Source of the DNA: Ruminococcaceae bacterium UBA7135
GTDB lineage: Bacteria; Bacillota; Clostridia; Oscillospirales; Ruminococcaceae
Assembly: GCA_002492075.1 (NCBI GenBank)
Contig: DKXD01000136.1
Location: 1 to 12,914, forward strand
DNA length: 12,914 bases
Reading direction: 5' to 3'
A program made the position numbers and the translations under genes. The notes under the pieces are model-generated. The model ran no database searches. It saw nothing but the letters and a program-made list of their open reading frames with translations, and was not told the DNA's origin. The first letter of the stretch is position 1. Every line of letters starts with the position of its first letter. Shown here in pieces: positions 1 to 8,297 of the stretch.

Positions 1-488
1 CCCGTAAGTATCTCCGAGATGATGTTTTTGAGCATTTGCTTAACTTTGGCGGGATCGGTCGTGCCCGTTTTCTTTACCTGAGAACGCAATTGATCGCAGA
101 TATCCGCCGATGTCTCCGCGCCGATATCCGAAAGAATAAGCGTTTCCTCCAGCTCGTCGAAGAAATCCTCGTCTATCTTGGTGAAAGAGTTCAGCACCTG
201 CTCGACCTTTGCCATAAAACCGTCCTTGGTTTTTTTCAGTCCCTCTTTCAGCTTGCGGAAACCGCTTTCCTTGCGCTGTGACTCCTGTTCCTCGTATTCC
301 GCGTTATACTCGACGTCGCTTTCGTGGTCGGTAAAGATAGGCGTTCCGCTGCCCAATCTATCCAGCAGTGACGGGCGCGCGCCGCCCTCGTCAGAAGCGG
401 AACTTTCTTCGCTCTGTTCCTGCGCGGCAACGGACTGTTCGCTCTGCTCATCGTCCTTTTTCTTTTTTAGTTTATCAAATAATCCCAT
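1..488 (-). CDS. ftsY: Signal recognition particle receptor FtsY (N-terminal part, cut by window edge)
   Basis: FtsY is the membrane-associated GTPase receptor that docks SRP-ribosome complexes at the Sec translocon. Only about 162 N-terminal residues are in the window. The gene continues past base 1, so the G domain with its GTP-binding motifs is not visible. The start is ATG at 486-488, preceded by AAAGGAGAA at good spacing. The protein opens with MGLFDKLKKKK, a short amphipathic basic start. An acidic, low-complexity Glu/Ser-rich stretch (about residues 12-75) follows, matching the variable A region of FtsY. The helical N domain comes next, with the diagnostic FFDELEETLILSDIG near residues 112-126. 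The gene lies 55 bases downstream of smc, as in Bacillus and many Clostridia. A weak promoter-like match sits in the gap. Identification is firm from the N-domain motif and synteny. Confidence 0.93.
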   Translation of the reverse strand, partial: MGLFDKLKKKKDDEQSEQSVAAQEQSEESSASDEGGARPSLLDRLGSGTPIFTDHESDVEYNAEYEEQESQRKESGFRKLKEGLKKTKDGFMAKVEQVLNSFTKIDEDFFDELEETLILSDIGAETSADICDQLRSQVKKTGTTDPAKVKQMLKNIISEILT

Positions 489-543
489 TGATATTCTCCT
501 TTGTTCACACGGCGTCATTTTATCCCGCAGAGATAACTGTCAA

Positions 544-3500
544 CTAATTCGTAACGCCGTCCAGATCATCTGTAAGCTCTTGTCTTAACAAGCGCGACAC
601 TCCTTTTTCCTGCATAAACACGCCGTAAAGGACTTGGCAGCCCTCGATAGTGCCGCGCCTGTGCGAAATTATCATAAGCTGTGTGCGCCGGCTGAAGCGG
701 TTCAGATAGTTGATGTATTTTTCAACGTTCACAACGTCCAACGGCGCGTCTACCTCGTCAAGCATACAAAACGGCGTGGGACGGTGCATAAGTATCGCAA
801 AGTAGATGGTTATCGCCACCATTGCCTGCTCCCCGCCCGAAAGCGAGATGAGGTTTTTGATGACCTTGCCCGGCGGCGCGGCTTTTATCTCTATTCCCGA
901 AGCGAGAACGTCCTCGGGATTTGTAAGCTCCAGCTCCGCGTGAGCGCCCTCGCCGAATATCTGCACGAAAACATCCTTGAAGTGCCGATTGATGTCGTTA
1001 AACGCGTCAAGGAACTGTGTTTTTATGCTCTCCGTCATCTCGGCGATAAGCTTTTCAAGCTCGCGTTTGCTATCCTCGATGTCTTTAAGCTGCTTTGACT
1101 GAAACTCGTATCTCTGCGACACAAGCTCGTATTCCTCGATAGACGCCATATTTACGATACCCAGCGCGTTTATCTGCTTGTTGAGTTCGGTAAGGTCGTT
1201 CTCGGCGACAAGAAGATTTTCCGGAACTGCCGCTTGTTCGGTCGCCTCGGAAACGGTGAGCGTGTAGCTGTCGTACAGCAGTGCCACTATCTTGTCGTAC
1301 TCCTTTTGGACGGTGACTTGGCGCTCGTCAAGGCGCGCCACCTCGCGCGAGAACTTCTCTTTGTCGCGGTTGAACTCGTTTATGCTGCGGTGCAGCTCGT
1401 TTATCTTGCGGTCGAACTCGTTTATATCGTTGGAAAGCGCCGAGATCTCGTCATTCTTATCGGAAATCTCGCCCGCGCCCTGTTCAATCTCGCGCTTTAT
1501 GCGTTCTATTTTCTCGCGTATCTCGCGGTCGGAATCGTCCAGATCGCTCATCGCCTGCTTATAGCCGTCGCTGTTCTCGATCAGAGTGCGGCGGTTTTCC
1601 TCGATGTTCTTTATCTGCTGTCTGAACACGTCTATATCGCGTTCGCGATCCAGCTTTTCAAGGTTGAACTGTTTTATCTTCTCGGAAATTTCGCGTATCT
1701 TGTTTTCCGCTTCGGTGCGCTCGCCGCTTTGCTCCTCGTGCTTCTTTTCAAGCTCCGCGATTTTCTCGGTGAGTTCGCCTTTCAGCTTTTCCGCCGCCGC
1801 CGCGATGTCGTTTTGCTGCTTTATCTGAGCGTCAAAGCCCTCCAAAGTCTTGCGGGCGCTTTCGCCTTGAGTTTCAAGCTGCTCGATAAGGCTTTGCAAA
1901 CGCGATATCTCCGCGCTTGATTTGATGTCCTCCTGCTCCAGCTCGCGGATACGGTCGCCCATACCCTCGCTCTCGATATCGAACTTCGCTATCTCCGCCT
2001 TATAGCGCTCGAACTCCTCGTTTTGGGACTTCGCGTTCTCGCGCAGCTTGGATATCTCGGTATACAATGCGTCAAGCTCCTGCTTGCGCGAGATTATGCC
2101 CGCCTTGCTTATTTTGGAGCCGCCCGTAAACGAACCGCCCGCGTTGACGAGCTGTCCGTCAAGCGTCACTATGCGGAATTTGTAGCCGTATTTCTTGCCG
2201 ATTACGGTCGCGGTGTCGATATCGTCCACCACCGCTGTAAGTCCCAGAAGATATGAGATAATCTGCGCGTACTCATCGGCGCACTCAACAAGCTCGCTTG
2301 CAATGCCCTCAAAGCCGTCCTCGTGCTCCAGGCGCGGCTCGTTAAGGCGGCGACCTTTCATAGAGGTGAGGGGATAAAACGTGGCTCTGCCCGCGTTTGC
2401 TTCTTTCAGAAAGCGTATGCAGCGCGTAGCGGTCTCCTCGTTGTCAACGATTATATTTTGCATAACGGAATTAAGCACGGTCTCTATCGCCGTTACATAT
2501 TTCTCGGGTACGGTGATAACGTCAGCGACTATTCCGTGTATGCCGTGAAGTCTGCCCTGCTCGCCGGCGTTCAGCACCTCTTTTACCGCGCGGTTATAGC
2601 CCTCCTTGCTCTTTTCGATGTCGGAAAGAACACGGTAGCGCTGCTGCTTCTCGCCAATCTTGCCGTTGACTTCCTCCAAAGCTCTCCGCGCTTCTTCGTA
2701 GCGCTTGCGCTTGCCCTCGGCAAGACGCTCCATACCCGCCAGCCTGTTTTTCGCCGTGTCCTTTTCCTCGGCGTTTTTGACTGCGGCTTTGCGAACGCTT
2801 TCAAGTTCCGCTTTGTATTCGTTTATCTTGCCCTCGCCGCTTGCAAGGTCGTCCAGAAACACCTTTTTCCGACCTTCGGTCTCCTCCGCGGAACGCTTCG
2901 CCATGGAAAGCGCCAGCTCTTGCTTTGCCTCTTCCGCGCGAAGACCCGCTATCTCGCTTTCCAGCGCGGAGTATTCCTCGCTTGCGGCGGAGTTTCGGTT
3001 TGATATCTCGTCAAGCTGCTTTTGGAACTCCACAGCCTGTTTTTCATTATCCTCAGCAGCTTTTTCGGCTTTCGCTATCTCGGCGTTCACAGCCTTTATC
3101 TGCTCGTCAAACGTCGCGGAGTTCTCACGGGCGCTTCTTAACTGCTCGGTAAGCTCCGCGCGGCGCTCCGTATTGTGCTTCAAATCGTTTTCCGCAACGG
3201 AAATATCCGACCTCTTCTCGGCAAGCTCGTCGTTCGCGGACTGTATGCTTGAACGCATACGCTCCAAACGCCCTTGCGACGCCATTTTGTCATCCCCGAG
3301 ATTTTCTATCTCGGTTTCAGCGTTCTTGATATCCCGTTCGAAATGCTCGCACTCGCCGCGGTTTATCAGCAGATCGTCCTCTATTTTTGTGAGCGCGTCA
3401 CGCTTTTCGTTCAGCCGCGCCACGGATACCGATATCTCCAGCTCCTTTTTTTGAGCCATAAGCTCGGAGGCTTTCACAGCCTTTTCAGACTGCTTTTTGA

Positions 3501-4113
3501 GTATCGGCAGACGCTCCTCGTCCACGCGGATAAGGTCGCGCTGGCGCGTCATGTTCTCTTCCGCCTGTGCAAGCTGCTTTTCAGCGTCCGCTTTCTTGTG
3601 CAGAAACAGCGAAACTCCCGCCGCTTCCTCAAATATCTCGCGCCGCTGAGTATCGCGGGCGTTTACTATCTCGGCAACGCGCCCCTGCCCGATGATCGAG
3701 TAGCCGTCGCGCCCCAGACCCGTTCCCATAAGCAGCTCCTGAATATCTTTAAGCCGCGATTTCTTGCCGTTTATCAGATACTCGCTCTCTCCAGAACGGT
3801 ACAGCTTGCGCGATATCACTACCTCGTCCGCGTCCACCGAGAGCGTTCTGTCGGCGTTGTCAATAGTCAGCGCAACGTGCGCGAAGCCCATAGGTTTGCG
3901 CTCCACCGTGCCGTGAAAGATAACGTCTTCCATTTTCTCTCCGCGCAGAGTTTTAGCGCCCTGCTCTCCCATTACCCAGCGCAGCGCGTCCGAAATATTG
4001 CTTTTGCCGTTGCCGTTAGAACCTACGACCGCCGTCGTTTTCGTATCGAACGTTAAGACGGTTTTGTCGGCAAACGACTTGAAGCCTTGAATTTCCAGTG
4101 TCTTAAATAACAT
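544..4113 (-). CDS. smc: Chromosome segregation/condensation ATPase SMC
   Basis: Smc is the ring-forming ATPase of the bacterial condensin, which with ScpA and ScpB compacts and separates chromosomes. At 1189 residues it is the usual full length. The N-terminal head carries Walker A as GSNGNGKS (31-38) and a Q-loop region YSIIGQG (138-144). Long Glu/Lys-rich coiled coils run about 170-515 and 675-1030. The hinge spans about 518-670, ending in the glycine-rich GGSFTGGS (659-666). The C-terminal head has the signature LSGGEQ (1091-1096), Walker B CMLDEVDAPLD (1116-1126) and ISHRRGT (1113-onward helix end, about 1149-1155). Two positions differ from the common Gram-positive form: Walker A is usually GPNGSGKS and the signature LSGGEK/R. 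The start follows AAGGA, which overlaps the TAA of the upstream radical SAM gene. The intergenic gap is only 10 bases, so the two are co-transcribed. Stop is TAG. Confidence 0.98.
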   Translation of the reverse strand: MLFKTLEIQGFKSFADKTVLTFDTKTTAVVGSNGNGKSNISDALRWVMGEQGAKTLRGEKMEDVIFHGTVERKPMGFAHVALTIDNADRTLSVDADEVVISRKLYRSGESEYLINGKKSRLKDIQELLMGTGLGRDGYSIIGQGRVAEIVNARDTQRREIFEEAAGVSLFLHKKADAEKQLAQAEENMTRQRDLIRVDEERLPILKKQSEKAVKASELMAQKKELEISVSVARLNEKRDALTKIEDDLLINRGECEHFERDIKNAETEIENLGDDKMASQGRLERMRSSIQSANDELAEKRSDISVAENDLKHNTERRAELTEQLRSARENSATFDEQIKAVNAEIAKAEKAAEDNEKQAVEFQKQLDEISNRNSAASEEYSALESEIAGLRAEEAKQELALSMAKRSAEETEGRKKVFLDDLASGEGKINEYKAELESVRKAAVKNAEEKDTAKNRLAGMERLAEGKRKRYEEARRALEEVNGKIGEKQQRYRVLSDIEKSKEGYNRAVKEVLNAGEQGRLHGIHGIVADVITVPEKYVTAIETVLNSVMQNIIVDNEETATRCIRFLKEANAGRATFYPLTSMKGRRLNEPRLEHEDGFEGIASELVECADEYAQIISYLLGLTAVVDDIDTATVIGKKYGYKFRIVTLDGQLVNAGGSFTGGSKISKAGIISRKQELDALYTEISKLRENAKSQNEEFERYKAEIAKFDIESEGMGDRIRELEQEDIKSSAEISRLQSLIEQLETQGESARKTLEGFDAQIKQQNDIAAAAEKLKGELTEKIAELEKKHEEQSGERTEAENKIREISEKIKQFNLEKLDRERDIDVFRQQIKNIEENRRTLIENSDGYKQAMSDLDDSDREIREKIERIKREIEQGAGEISDKNDEISALSNDINEFDRKINELHRSINEFNRDKEKFSREVARLDERQVTVQKEYDKIVALLYDSYTLTVSEATEQAAVPENLLVAENDLTELNKQINALGIVNMASIEEYELVSQRYEFQSKQLKDIEDSKRELEKLIAEMTESIKTQFLDAFNDINRHFKDVFVQIFGEGAHAELELTNPEDVLASGIEIKAAPPGKVIKNLISLSGGEQAMVAITIYFAILMHRPTPFCMLDEVDAPLDVVNVEKYINYLNRFSRRTQLMIISHRRGTIEGCQVLYGVFMQEKGVSRLLRQELTDDLDGVTN

Positions 4114-4123
4114 CTATCGTCCT

Positions 4124-5119
4124 TTATATTATCCAAATATACACGCCCGCGCGCGGCTTGAACTCTATTTCATAACCCAATTCCGCAAGAGCGTTTATAT
4201 TGTTTTTCTTTTGTCCTATTGCCTTTGAGAGATTTTTCGGATCGGTGTACACGAGGTATTTGCCCTTTGGCATATTCAAAAGCCGCCCTTTCAGGTCTTC
4301 GAGAAAGATCCTGCTCTCAACGATCTCCCGCAGCGCCGGGTGATAAACTCCGCCCAGCATATTCCGTTCCACATCGGGGCTTGCGTGGAGACCCAAACGT
4401 ATCACGCGCACTCCCTTTTCGGTGAATTTCCGCAGCAGAACGGCGCACAAGTCCACCGTTTTCTCAAACGAAAACGACTTGTATTCTCCGCTTGTGAAAA
4501 GCTCTCCGAGCCGTGTATTTTTCAGTATCACGGTAGGATATATCCGCACGGTTTTCGGATAGAGTTTGATGAACTCGTCCGCCGTGTAAAGGCAGCGTTC
4601 GGGCGTGTCGAGGTAAAGTCCCGTCATCATCTGAAGTCCAAGCTCTATGCCGCTTTGCCTTATCAGAGCGGCGGCTTTGCGAACATCCTCCGCGCTGTGT
4701 CCGCGGTCATTCGCTTCCAGTACCTCGTCGCTCATTGACTGCGCGCCAAGCTCCACCGCTGTCACACCGTATTTTTTCAAAACGCCAACTATTATTTCAT
4801 CTACACAGTCGGGGCGTGTGGAACAGCGAATTCCCGTGTAAACGGGAAATTTTTTCATCGCTCTGCTTGCGATCATAAGCAGACTTTCCATATAACCACG
4901 TTCTATCGCCGTAAAGCTCCCCCCAAAGAAAGCTATCTCCGCCAATATCCCGCGTTCCTCAAGGCTTTGCGCCTGTGTTTTCAAAAGCTCCCAAACCTCG
5001 TCCGCAGAGGGAGTTTTCACGCTGCCGGATATCGCTTTCTGATCGCAAAAGCTGCACAAATGCGGACAACCCGCGTGCGGCACAAATATGGCGATATTGG
5101 TTTTCTTATTCGGTGTCAT
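4124..5119 (-). CDS. Elp3-like radical SAM protein of the rnc-smc cluster, lacking the GNAT domain
   Basis: This 331-residue protein carries the radical SAM cluster-binding motif CxxxCxxC (C18, C22, C25, in GCPHLCSFCDQ) close to the N-terminus. GGSFT (66-70) is the SAM-contacting glycine motif, and VELGAQSMSDEVLEANDRGH is the typical signature of Elp3/COG1243 relatives. The family cleaves S-adenosylmethionine with a 4Fe-4S cluster. Real Elp3 also has a C-terminal acetyltransferase domain for tRNA wobble-uridine modification. That domain is absent here, so the substrate is unknown. The C-terminal tail (about 285-322, with SKAIGQKKNNINALAELGY) resembles the core of a KH RNA-binding domain such as those of NusA, which is my inference. 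The ATG start lies inside the end of rnc, a 14-base overlap, with only a weak AGGA-like ribosome site. This suggests translational coupling. smc follows 10 bases after its stop. The same neighbourhood is seen in other Clostridia. Confidence 0.85.
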   Translation of the reverse strand: MTPNKKTNIAIFVPHAGCPHLCSFCDQKAISGSVKTPSADEVWELLKTQAQSLEERGILAEIAFFGGSFTAIERGYMESLLMIASRAMKKFPVYTGIRCSTRPDCVDEIIVGVLKKYGVTAVELGAQSMSDEVLEANDRGHSAEDVRKAAALIRQSGIELGLQMMTGLYLDTPERCLYTADEFIKLYPKTVRIYPTVILKNTRLGELFTSGEYKSFSFEKTVDLCAVLLRKFTEKGVRVIRLGLHASPDVERNMLGGVYHPALREIVESRIFLEDLKGRLLNMPKGKYLVYTDPKNLSKAIGQKKNNINALAELGYEIEFKPRAGVYIWII

Positions 5120-5804
5120 AGCCCATAAGTCCTACGGCTTCTTTTGCCGCCGCCTGCTCCGCTTCCTTTTTCGACTGCCCCGAACCGCTGCCGATAGCTT
5201 GTCCGTTCAGCAGCACACGCGCATTGAACGTCTTGTGATTATGCGGTCCGTCAAACTCCTCTACCTCGTATGAGATATGCTCCTCCGGGTTTTGCTGTAT
5301 GATCTCCTGAAGTATCGTTTTGTAATCCCCAAGACGCACCTTGCCCGACTTAAGCGCTTCAATGCTCGGCACGAACGAGAGTATCATCTTTGTGGACTCC
5401 TCGTCGCCGCCGTCAAGATACACAGCCGCTATCATCGCCTCAAACGCGTCCGATAGTATGGATTTGCGGTCTCGCCCGCCCGACTGCTCCTCGCCTTTTC
5501 CAAGCAGGATATATTTGCCGAGATTGATACGCTTCGCAAAAGCGTACAGCGAATTCTCGCAGACTATGCTCGCACGGAGCTTCGTCAGCCCGCCCTCGGG
5601 AACGGACTTCATATTCGTAAACAGATACTTTGACACCGTAAGCTGCAAAACCGCGTCGCCCAAAAACTCCAAACGCTCGTTGCACTCGTAGTTCTTGCCG
5701 CCCGAATAGCTGGAGTGCGTCATTGCGTGGTGGAGAAGCTCGATATCCTTGAACTTGTAGCCGATCTTTTTTTCAAGCTCCGAAAGCTCCTTGAACTCAC
5801 TCAT
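5106..5804 (-). CDS. rnc: Ribonuclease III
   Basis: RNase III cuts double-stranded RNA during rRNA maturation and mRNA turnover. The 232-residue protein has both expected domains. The catalytic endonuclease domain (about 1-152) contains the signature NERLEFLGDAVL (42-53) with acidic residues E43, E46 and D50, a second acidic pair D119 and E122 in LSDAFEAMIAAVYLDGG, and GGLTKLRA (71-78). The double-stranded RNA-binding domain (about 158-228) ends in GSGSGQSKKEAEQAAAKEA. The ATG start at 5802-5804 is preceded by a strong GAGGAGGT site (5813-5820) lying within the end of plsX. The rnc start overlaps the plsX stop by 8 bases, and its own stop overlaps the radical SAM gene, so it is embedded in one transcript. 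All active-site residues are present. acpP, often found directly upstream, is missing. Confidence 0.98.
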   Translation of the reverse strand: MSEFKELSELEKKIGYKFKDIELLHHAMTHSSYSGGKNYECNERLEFLGDAVLQLTVSKYLFTNMKSVPEGGLTKLRASIVCENSLYAFAKRINLGKYILLGKGEEQSGGRDRKSILSDAFEAMIAAVYLDGGDEESTKMILSFVPSIEALKSGKVRLGDYKTILQEIIQQNPEEHISYEVEEFDGPHNHKTFNARVLLNGQAIGSGSGQSKKEAEQAAAKEAVGLMGYDTE

Positions 5805-6816
5805 CTTTCGCGACCTCCTCGGGCGCTACTCTGGCGATAGCCTCCGTCATTTTTGCGATGGCGTTATTCTCCACGAATATCTTCGCTTGTCTGAACGCGC
5901 CGAAAAACGCTTTCGCGTCGCTTGCCCCATGCGCCTTAAACACAGGCTTTGCCGTGCCGAGCAGCGGCGAACCGCCTATTTCCTTGTAATCCAAATGCCG
6001 CATAACTCCACCGAGCTGCTTCTTTACAAGCGCCGCGCCAATCTTTGTTTTGAGATTCGCAAAGAACACCTGTTTCAGCGAATCCTTCATCAACACGCCC
6101 ATGCCCTCGCACGCTTTGAGAAACACGTTCCCCGTGAAACCATCGGTAACAAGCACGTCCACCGCTCCAAGCGGAGCCTCACGCGCCTCCACATAGCCGA
6201 GGAAATTCAGCCGAGCCTGCTCGATAAGCGCCTTTGCCTCATGCTCCAGCTCCCGTCCCTTTTCATCCTCCGTGCCTATATTAAGCAAGCCCACGCGCGG
6301 ATTTTCAACGCCCATCGTCGTTTCCATAAAGCAGCTGCCCAATATAGCGAACTGGAGCAGCATATCGGCGCGGCAATCGAGGTTCGCGCCGCCGTCTATA
6401 ACCGCGTACTTCACTCCTCCCGCAGCGGGCATAAGCGGCACAAGCGCCGTTCTCTTCACGCCCTTTATGCGCTTTTCTATCATTGTTCCGCCCAGCACCA
6501 GCGCCGCTGTGCTGCCCGCGGAAATAAACGCGTCCGCTTCGCAGCGCGAAAGCACATTCAAAGCCACGCCCATCGACGTTCCCGCATTTGCCTTCAAGAT
6601 CGAGCGGGGGTTGTCCTCCGTTGTGATAACGCCCTCTGCCGCGATAAGCTCTATTCCCTTTTCCGGTATCTCAAGCTCCGCCATACGCTTTTTCAGAAGC
6701 TCCACGTCGCCTGTTACCGCTATCTCCAAGCCCAGATCCTTTATCGCGAGAGCCGCGCCTTTAAGTACCTCGTCCGGCGCGTTATCGCCGCCGAAACCGT
6801 CTATTACAATCTTCAT
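5797..6816 (-). CDS. plsX: Phosphate acyltransferase PlsX
   Basis: PlsX converts acyl-ACP and phosphate to acyl-phosphate, the donor used by PlsY for lysophosphatidate synthesis at the membrane. The chosen ATG (6814-6816) gives 339 residues beginning MKIVIDGFGGDNAP, the family's usual opening (DAMGGDxAP in many species). GGAG at 6822-6825 sits 5 bases upstream. An upstream in-frame GTG at 6829-6831 lies beyond that site and would add five residues, so it is less likely. Other motifs are GLLNIGTEDEKG (177-188), TDGFTGNV (224-231) and IGGSPLLG (280-287). The conserved SAGNTGA appears as SAGSTAA (99-105), a mild variation. A MITE-like element lies directly upstream and may separate this cluster from trmFO. 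The stop overlaps rnc by 8 bases. No fab genes or acpP adjoin it. Confidence 0.96.
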   Translation of the reverse strand: MKIVIDGFGGDNAPDEVLKGAALAIKDLGLEIAVTGDVELLKKRMAELEIPEKGIELIAAEGVITTEDNPRSILKANAGTSMGVALNVLSRCEADAFISAGSTAALVLGGTMIEKRIKGVKRTALVPLMPAAGGVKYAVIDGGANLDCRADMLLQFAILGSCFMETTMGVENPRVGLLNIGTEDEKGRELEHEAKALIEQARLNFLGYVEAREAPLGAVDVLVTDGFTGNVFLKACEGMGVLMKDSLKQVFFANLKTKIGAALVKKQLGGVMRHLDYKEIGGSPLLGTAKPVFKAHGASDAKAFFGAFRQAKIFVENNAIAKMTEAIARVAPEEVAKDE

Positions 6817-6834
6817 CTTAACTCCAATCACACA

Positions 6835-6964
6835 TATAGTTGACAGTGTACAGTTGATAATGTACAGTCAAGGTGCGACGCTTCGCGCCGCAAGATTTTA
6901 AATATGCGCTCAAAGAGCACACCTTAATTGTGAATTGTACACTGTACATTTTAAACAAACTATA
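6835..6964. repeat. MITE-like inverted-repeat element between trmFO and plsX
   Basis: A 130-bp stretch has imperfect terminal inverted repeats, TATAGTT (6835-6841) and AACTATA (6958-6964). The arms continue inward, with mismatches and a small length difference, to AAGGTG (6870-6875) and CACCTT (6920-6925). Each arm carries two TGTACA palindromes (6847-6852, 6861-6866, 6936-6941, 6943-6948). The core holds two small hairpins: 6874-6892 with a CTTCG loop, and 6905-6921 with an AAA loop. No open reading frame fits inside it. The outer TA on each side could be a target-site duplication, as made by Tc1/mariner or IS630-type transposases. This is inferred from shape alone. It fills most of the 167-base gap, so a transcript crossing it would form a long fold-back. 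Confidence 0.65.
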
Positions 6965-6983
6965 ATTTTGTTCGCTCAGCTCA

Positions 6984-8297
6984 TCACGGCTGTTTCATGA
7001 CCTCTTCAAGGTCTTTCAGCGAACGTTCCGCAAGCCGTTGATATTTCAGCTGTTTATCGCGGATATTGTCCTCCAACGGCGGGAGTATTCCCATATTGCT
7101 GCCCATAGGCTGAAAATTATGTGTACACGCGTTCGCGACATACCACGCAAGCGCGCCCGTCATAGTCGTTCTTGGGAGAGAGAGCGGCTGTTTTCCGTCC
7201 AATATGTCCGCAAGAGCTCTGCCCGCCATAATTCCGCTTGCCGCGCTCTCAACATACCCCTCTACGCCCGTCATCTGACCCGCGAAAAACACATTCTTGG
7301 AGCCTTTTAGCATAAAATGCTCGTCCAAAAGACGCGGACTGCATAAAAATGTGTTGCGGTGCATTACTCCGTACCGAGCGAACTCAGCGTTTTGCAGCCC
7401 GGGTATCATCGAAAACACCCGCTTTTGCTCGCCGAACTTGAGGTTGGTCTGAAAGCCCACGATATTGTACAGCGTTCCCTCAAGGTTCTCTTTCCGCAGC
7501 TGAACCGCCGCAAAAGGACGTTTGCCCGTCCGAGGGTCGGTAAGCCCCACGGGCTTCATACAACCGTAGCGAACGCTGTCATAGCCGCGCTTTGCCAAGA
7601 CCTCCACGGGCATACAGCCCTCATATACGCGCAGTCCCGCGCTCTCCGTGGGTCTGTCGAACTCGTGCAGCGGTGCGCTCTCAGCGTTTATCAGCGCGTT
7701 ATAAAACGCGTCGTATTCGTCCTTGTTCATAGGGCAGTTGACATAATCCGCGCCGCCTTTGTCATAGCGAGATTGTTCAAACGCTATTGAAAAATCTATG
7801 CTCTCGGCGGTGACGATAGGCGCCGCCGCGTCGTAAAAGCTGAGATAATCTCCGCAGCGTTCGCGTATTTTGTTGGCAAGAGTGTCGCTTGTCAGCGGTC
7901 CCGTGGCGATTATCGCGTTCTCTTCGGGGAACTCCGTAACTTCCTCGGATATCACCGCGATATTCGGATTAGAGCGCACTATCCGCGTAACCTCGTCCGA
8001 AAACGCCGTGCGGTTTACCGCAAGCGCTCCGCCCGCGGGAACGGCGGTCTTTTCCGCCGCCTCGCAGATCACCGAACCAAACCGCCGCATTTCCTCTTTA
8101 AGAAGACCACAGGCGCTGTCCACCCTGGCCGCCTTCAAAGAGTTAGAGCAGACCAGCTCGGCAAAGCCCTCGTATTTGTGCGCGGGAGTAAACTTCACGG
8201 GCTTCATATCATAAAGCTCGACCTGTATTCCACGCCGAGCAAGCTGCATTGCCGCCTCGCACCCCGCAAGTCCCGCGCCTATGACGCGCGCCGTCAT
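6984..8297 (-). CDS. trmFO: Methylenetetrahydrofolate-tRNA-(uracil-5-)-methyltransferase TrmFO
   Basis: TrmFO uses methylenetetrahydrofolate and FAD to make 5-methyluridine at position 54 of the tRNA T-loop, replacing the SAM-dependent TrmA in many Gram-positives. The 437-residue protein begins MTARVIGAGLAGCEAA, with the FAD-binding GxGxxG at residues 7-12. The two cysteines implicated in catalysis in the family are present: C50 in ELVCSNSLK and C228 in YEGCMPVE. Also typical are ATGPLTS (131-137) and FFAGQMTGVEGYVESAASG (337-355). The ATG at 8295-8297 overlaps the topA stop as ATGA. It is preceded by AAGGAGGG (8301-8308), which fixes it over a longer reading frame reaching back into topA. 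The topA-trmFO pair is also found in Bacillus. The length matches the family. Confidence 0.97.
   Translation of the reverse strand: MTARVIGAGLAGCEAAMQLARRGIQVELYDMKPVKFTPAHKYEGFAELVCSNSLKAARVDSACGLLKEEMRRFGSVICEAAEKTAVPAGGALAVNRTAFSDEVTRIVRSNPNIAVISEEVTEFPEENAIIATGPLTSDTLANKIRERCGDYLSFYDAAAPIVTAESIDFSIAFEQSRYDKGGADYVNCPMNKDEYDAFYNALINAESAPLHEFDRPTESAGLRVYEGCMPVEVLAKRGYDSVRYGCMKPVGLTDPRTGKRPFAAVQLRKENLEGTLYNIVGFQTNLKFGEQKRVFSMIPGLQNAEFARYGVMHRNTFLCSPRLLDEHFMLKGSKNVFFAGQMTGVEGYVESAASGIMAGRALADILDGKQPLSLPRTTMTGALAWYVANACTHNFQPMGSNMGILPPLEDNIRDKQLKYQRLAERSLKDLEEVMKQP

Noticed and set aside
1234..1920. Long plus-strand open frames opposite smc (also 2323-3003, 2705-3454, 3274-4056)
   Set aside because: They are antisense shadows of the Glu/Lys/Arg-rich smc coding strand, with no ribosome site and no recognisable motif.
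5791..6843. 350-residue plus-strand open frame opposite plsX
   Set aside because: It covers plsX in antisense, is Arg/His-rich with no family motifs and lacks a ribosome site; plsX is unmistakable on the other strand.
6840..6866. TTGACA and TGATAAT inside the MITE-like element as a promoter
   Set aside because: The boxes are about 9-10 bases apart, too close for a sigma-70 promoter, and point away from plsX.
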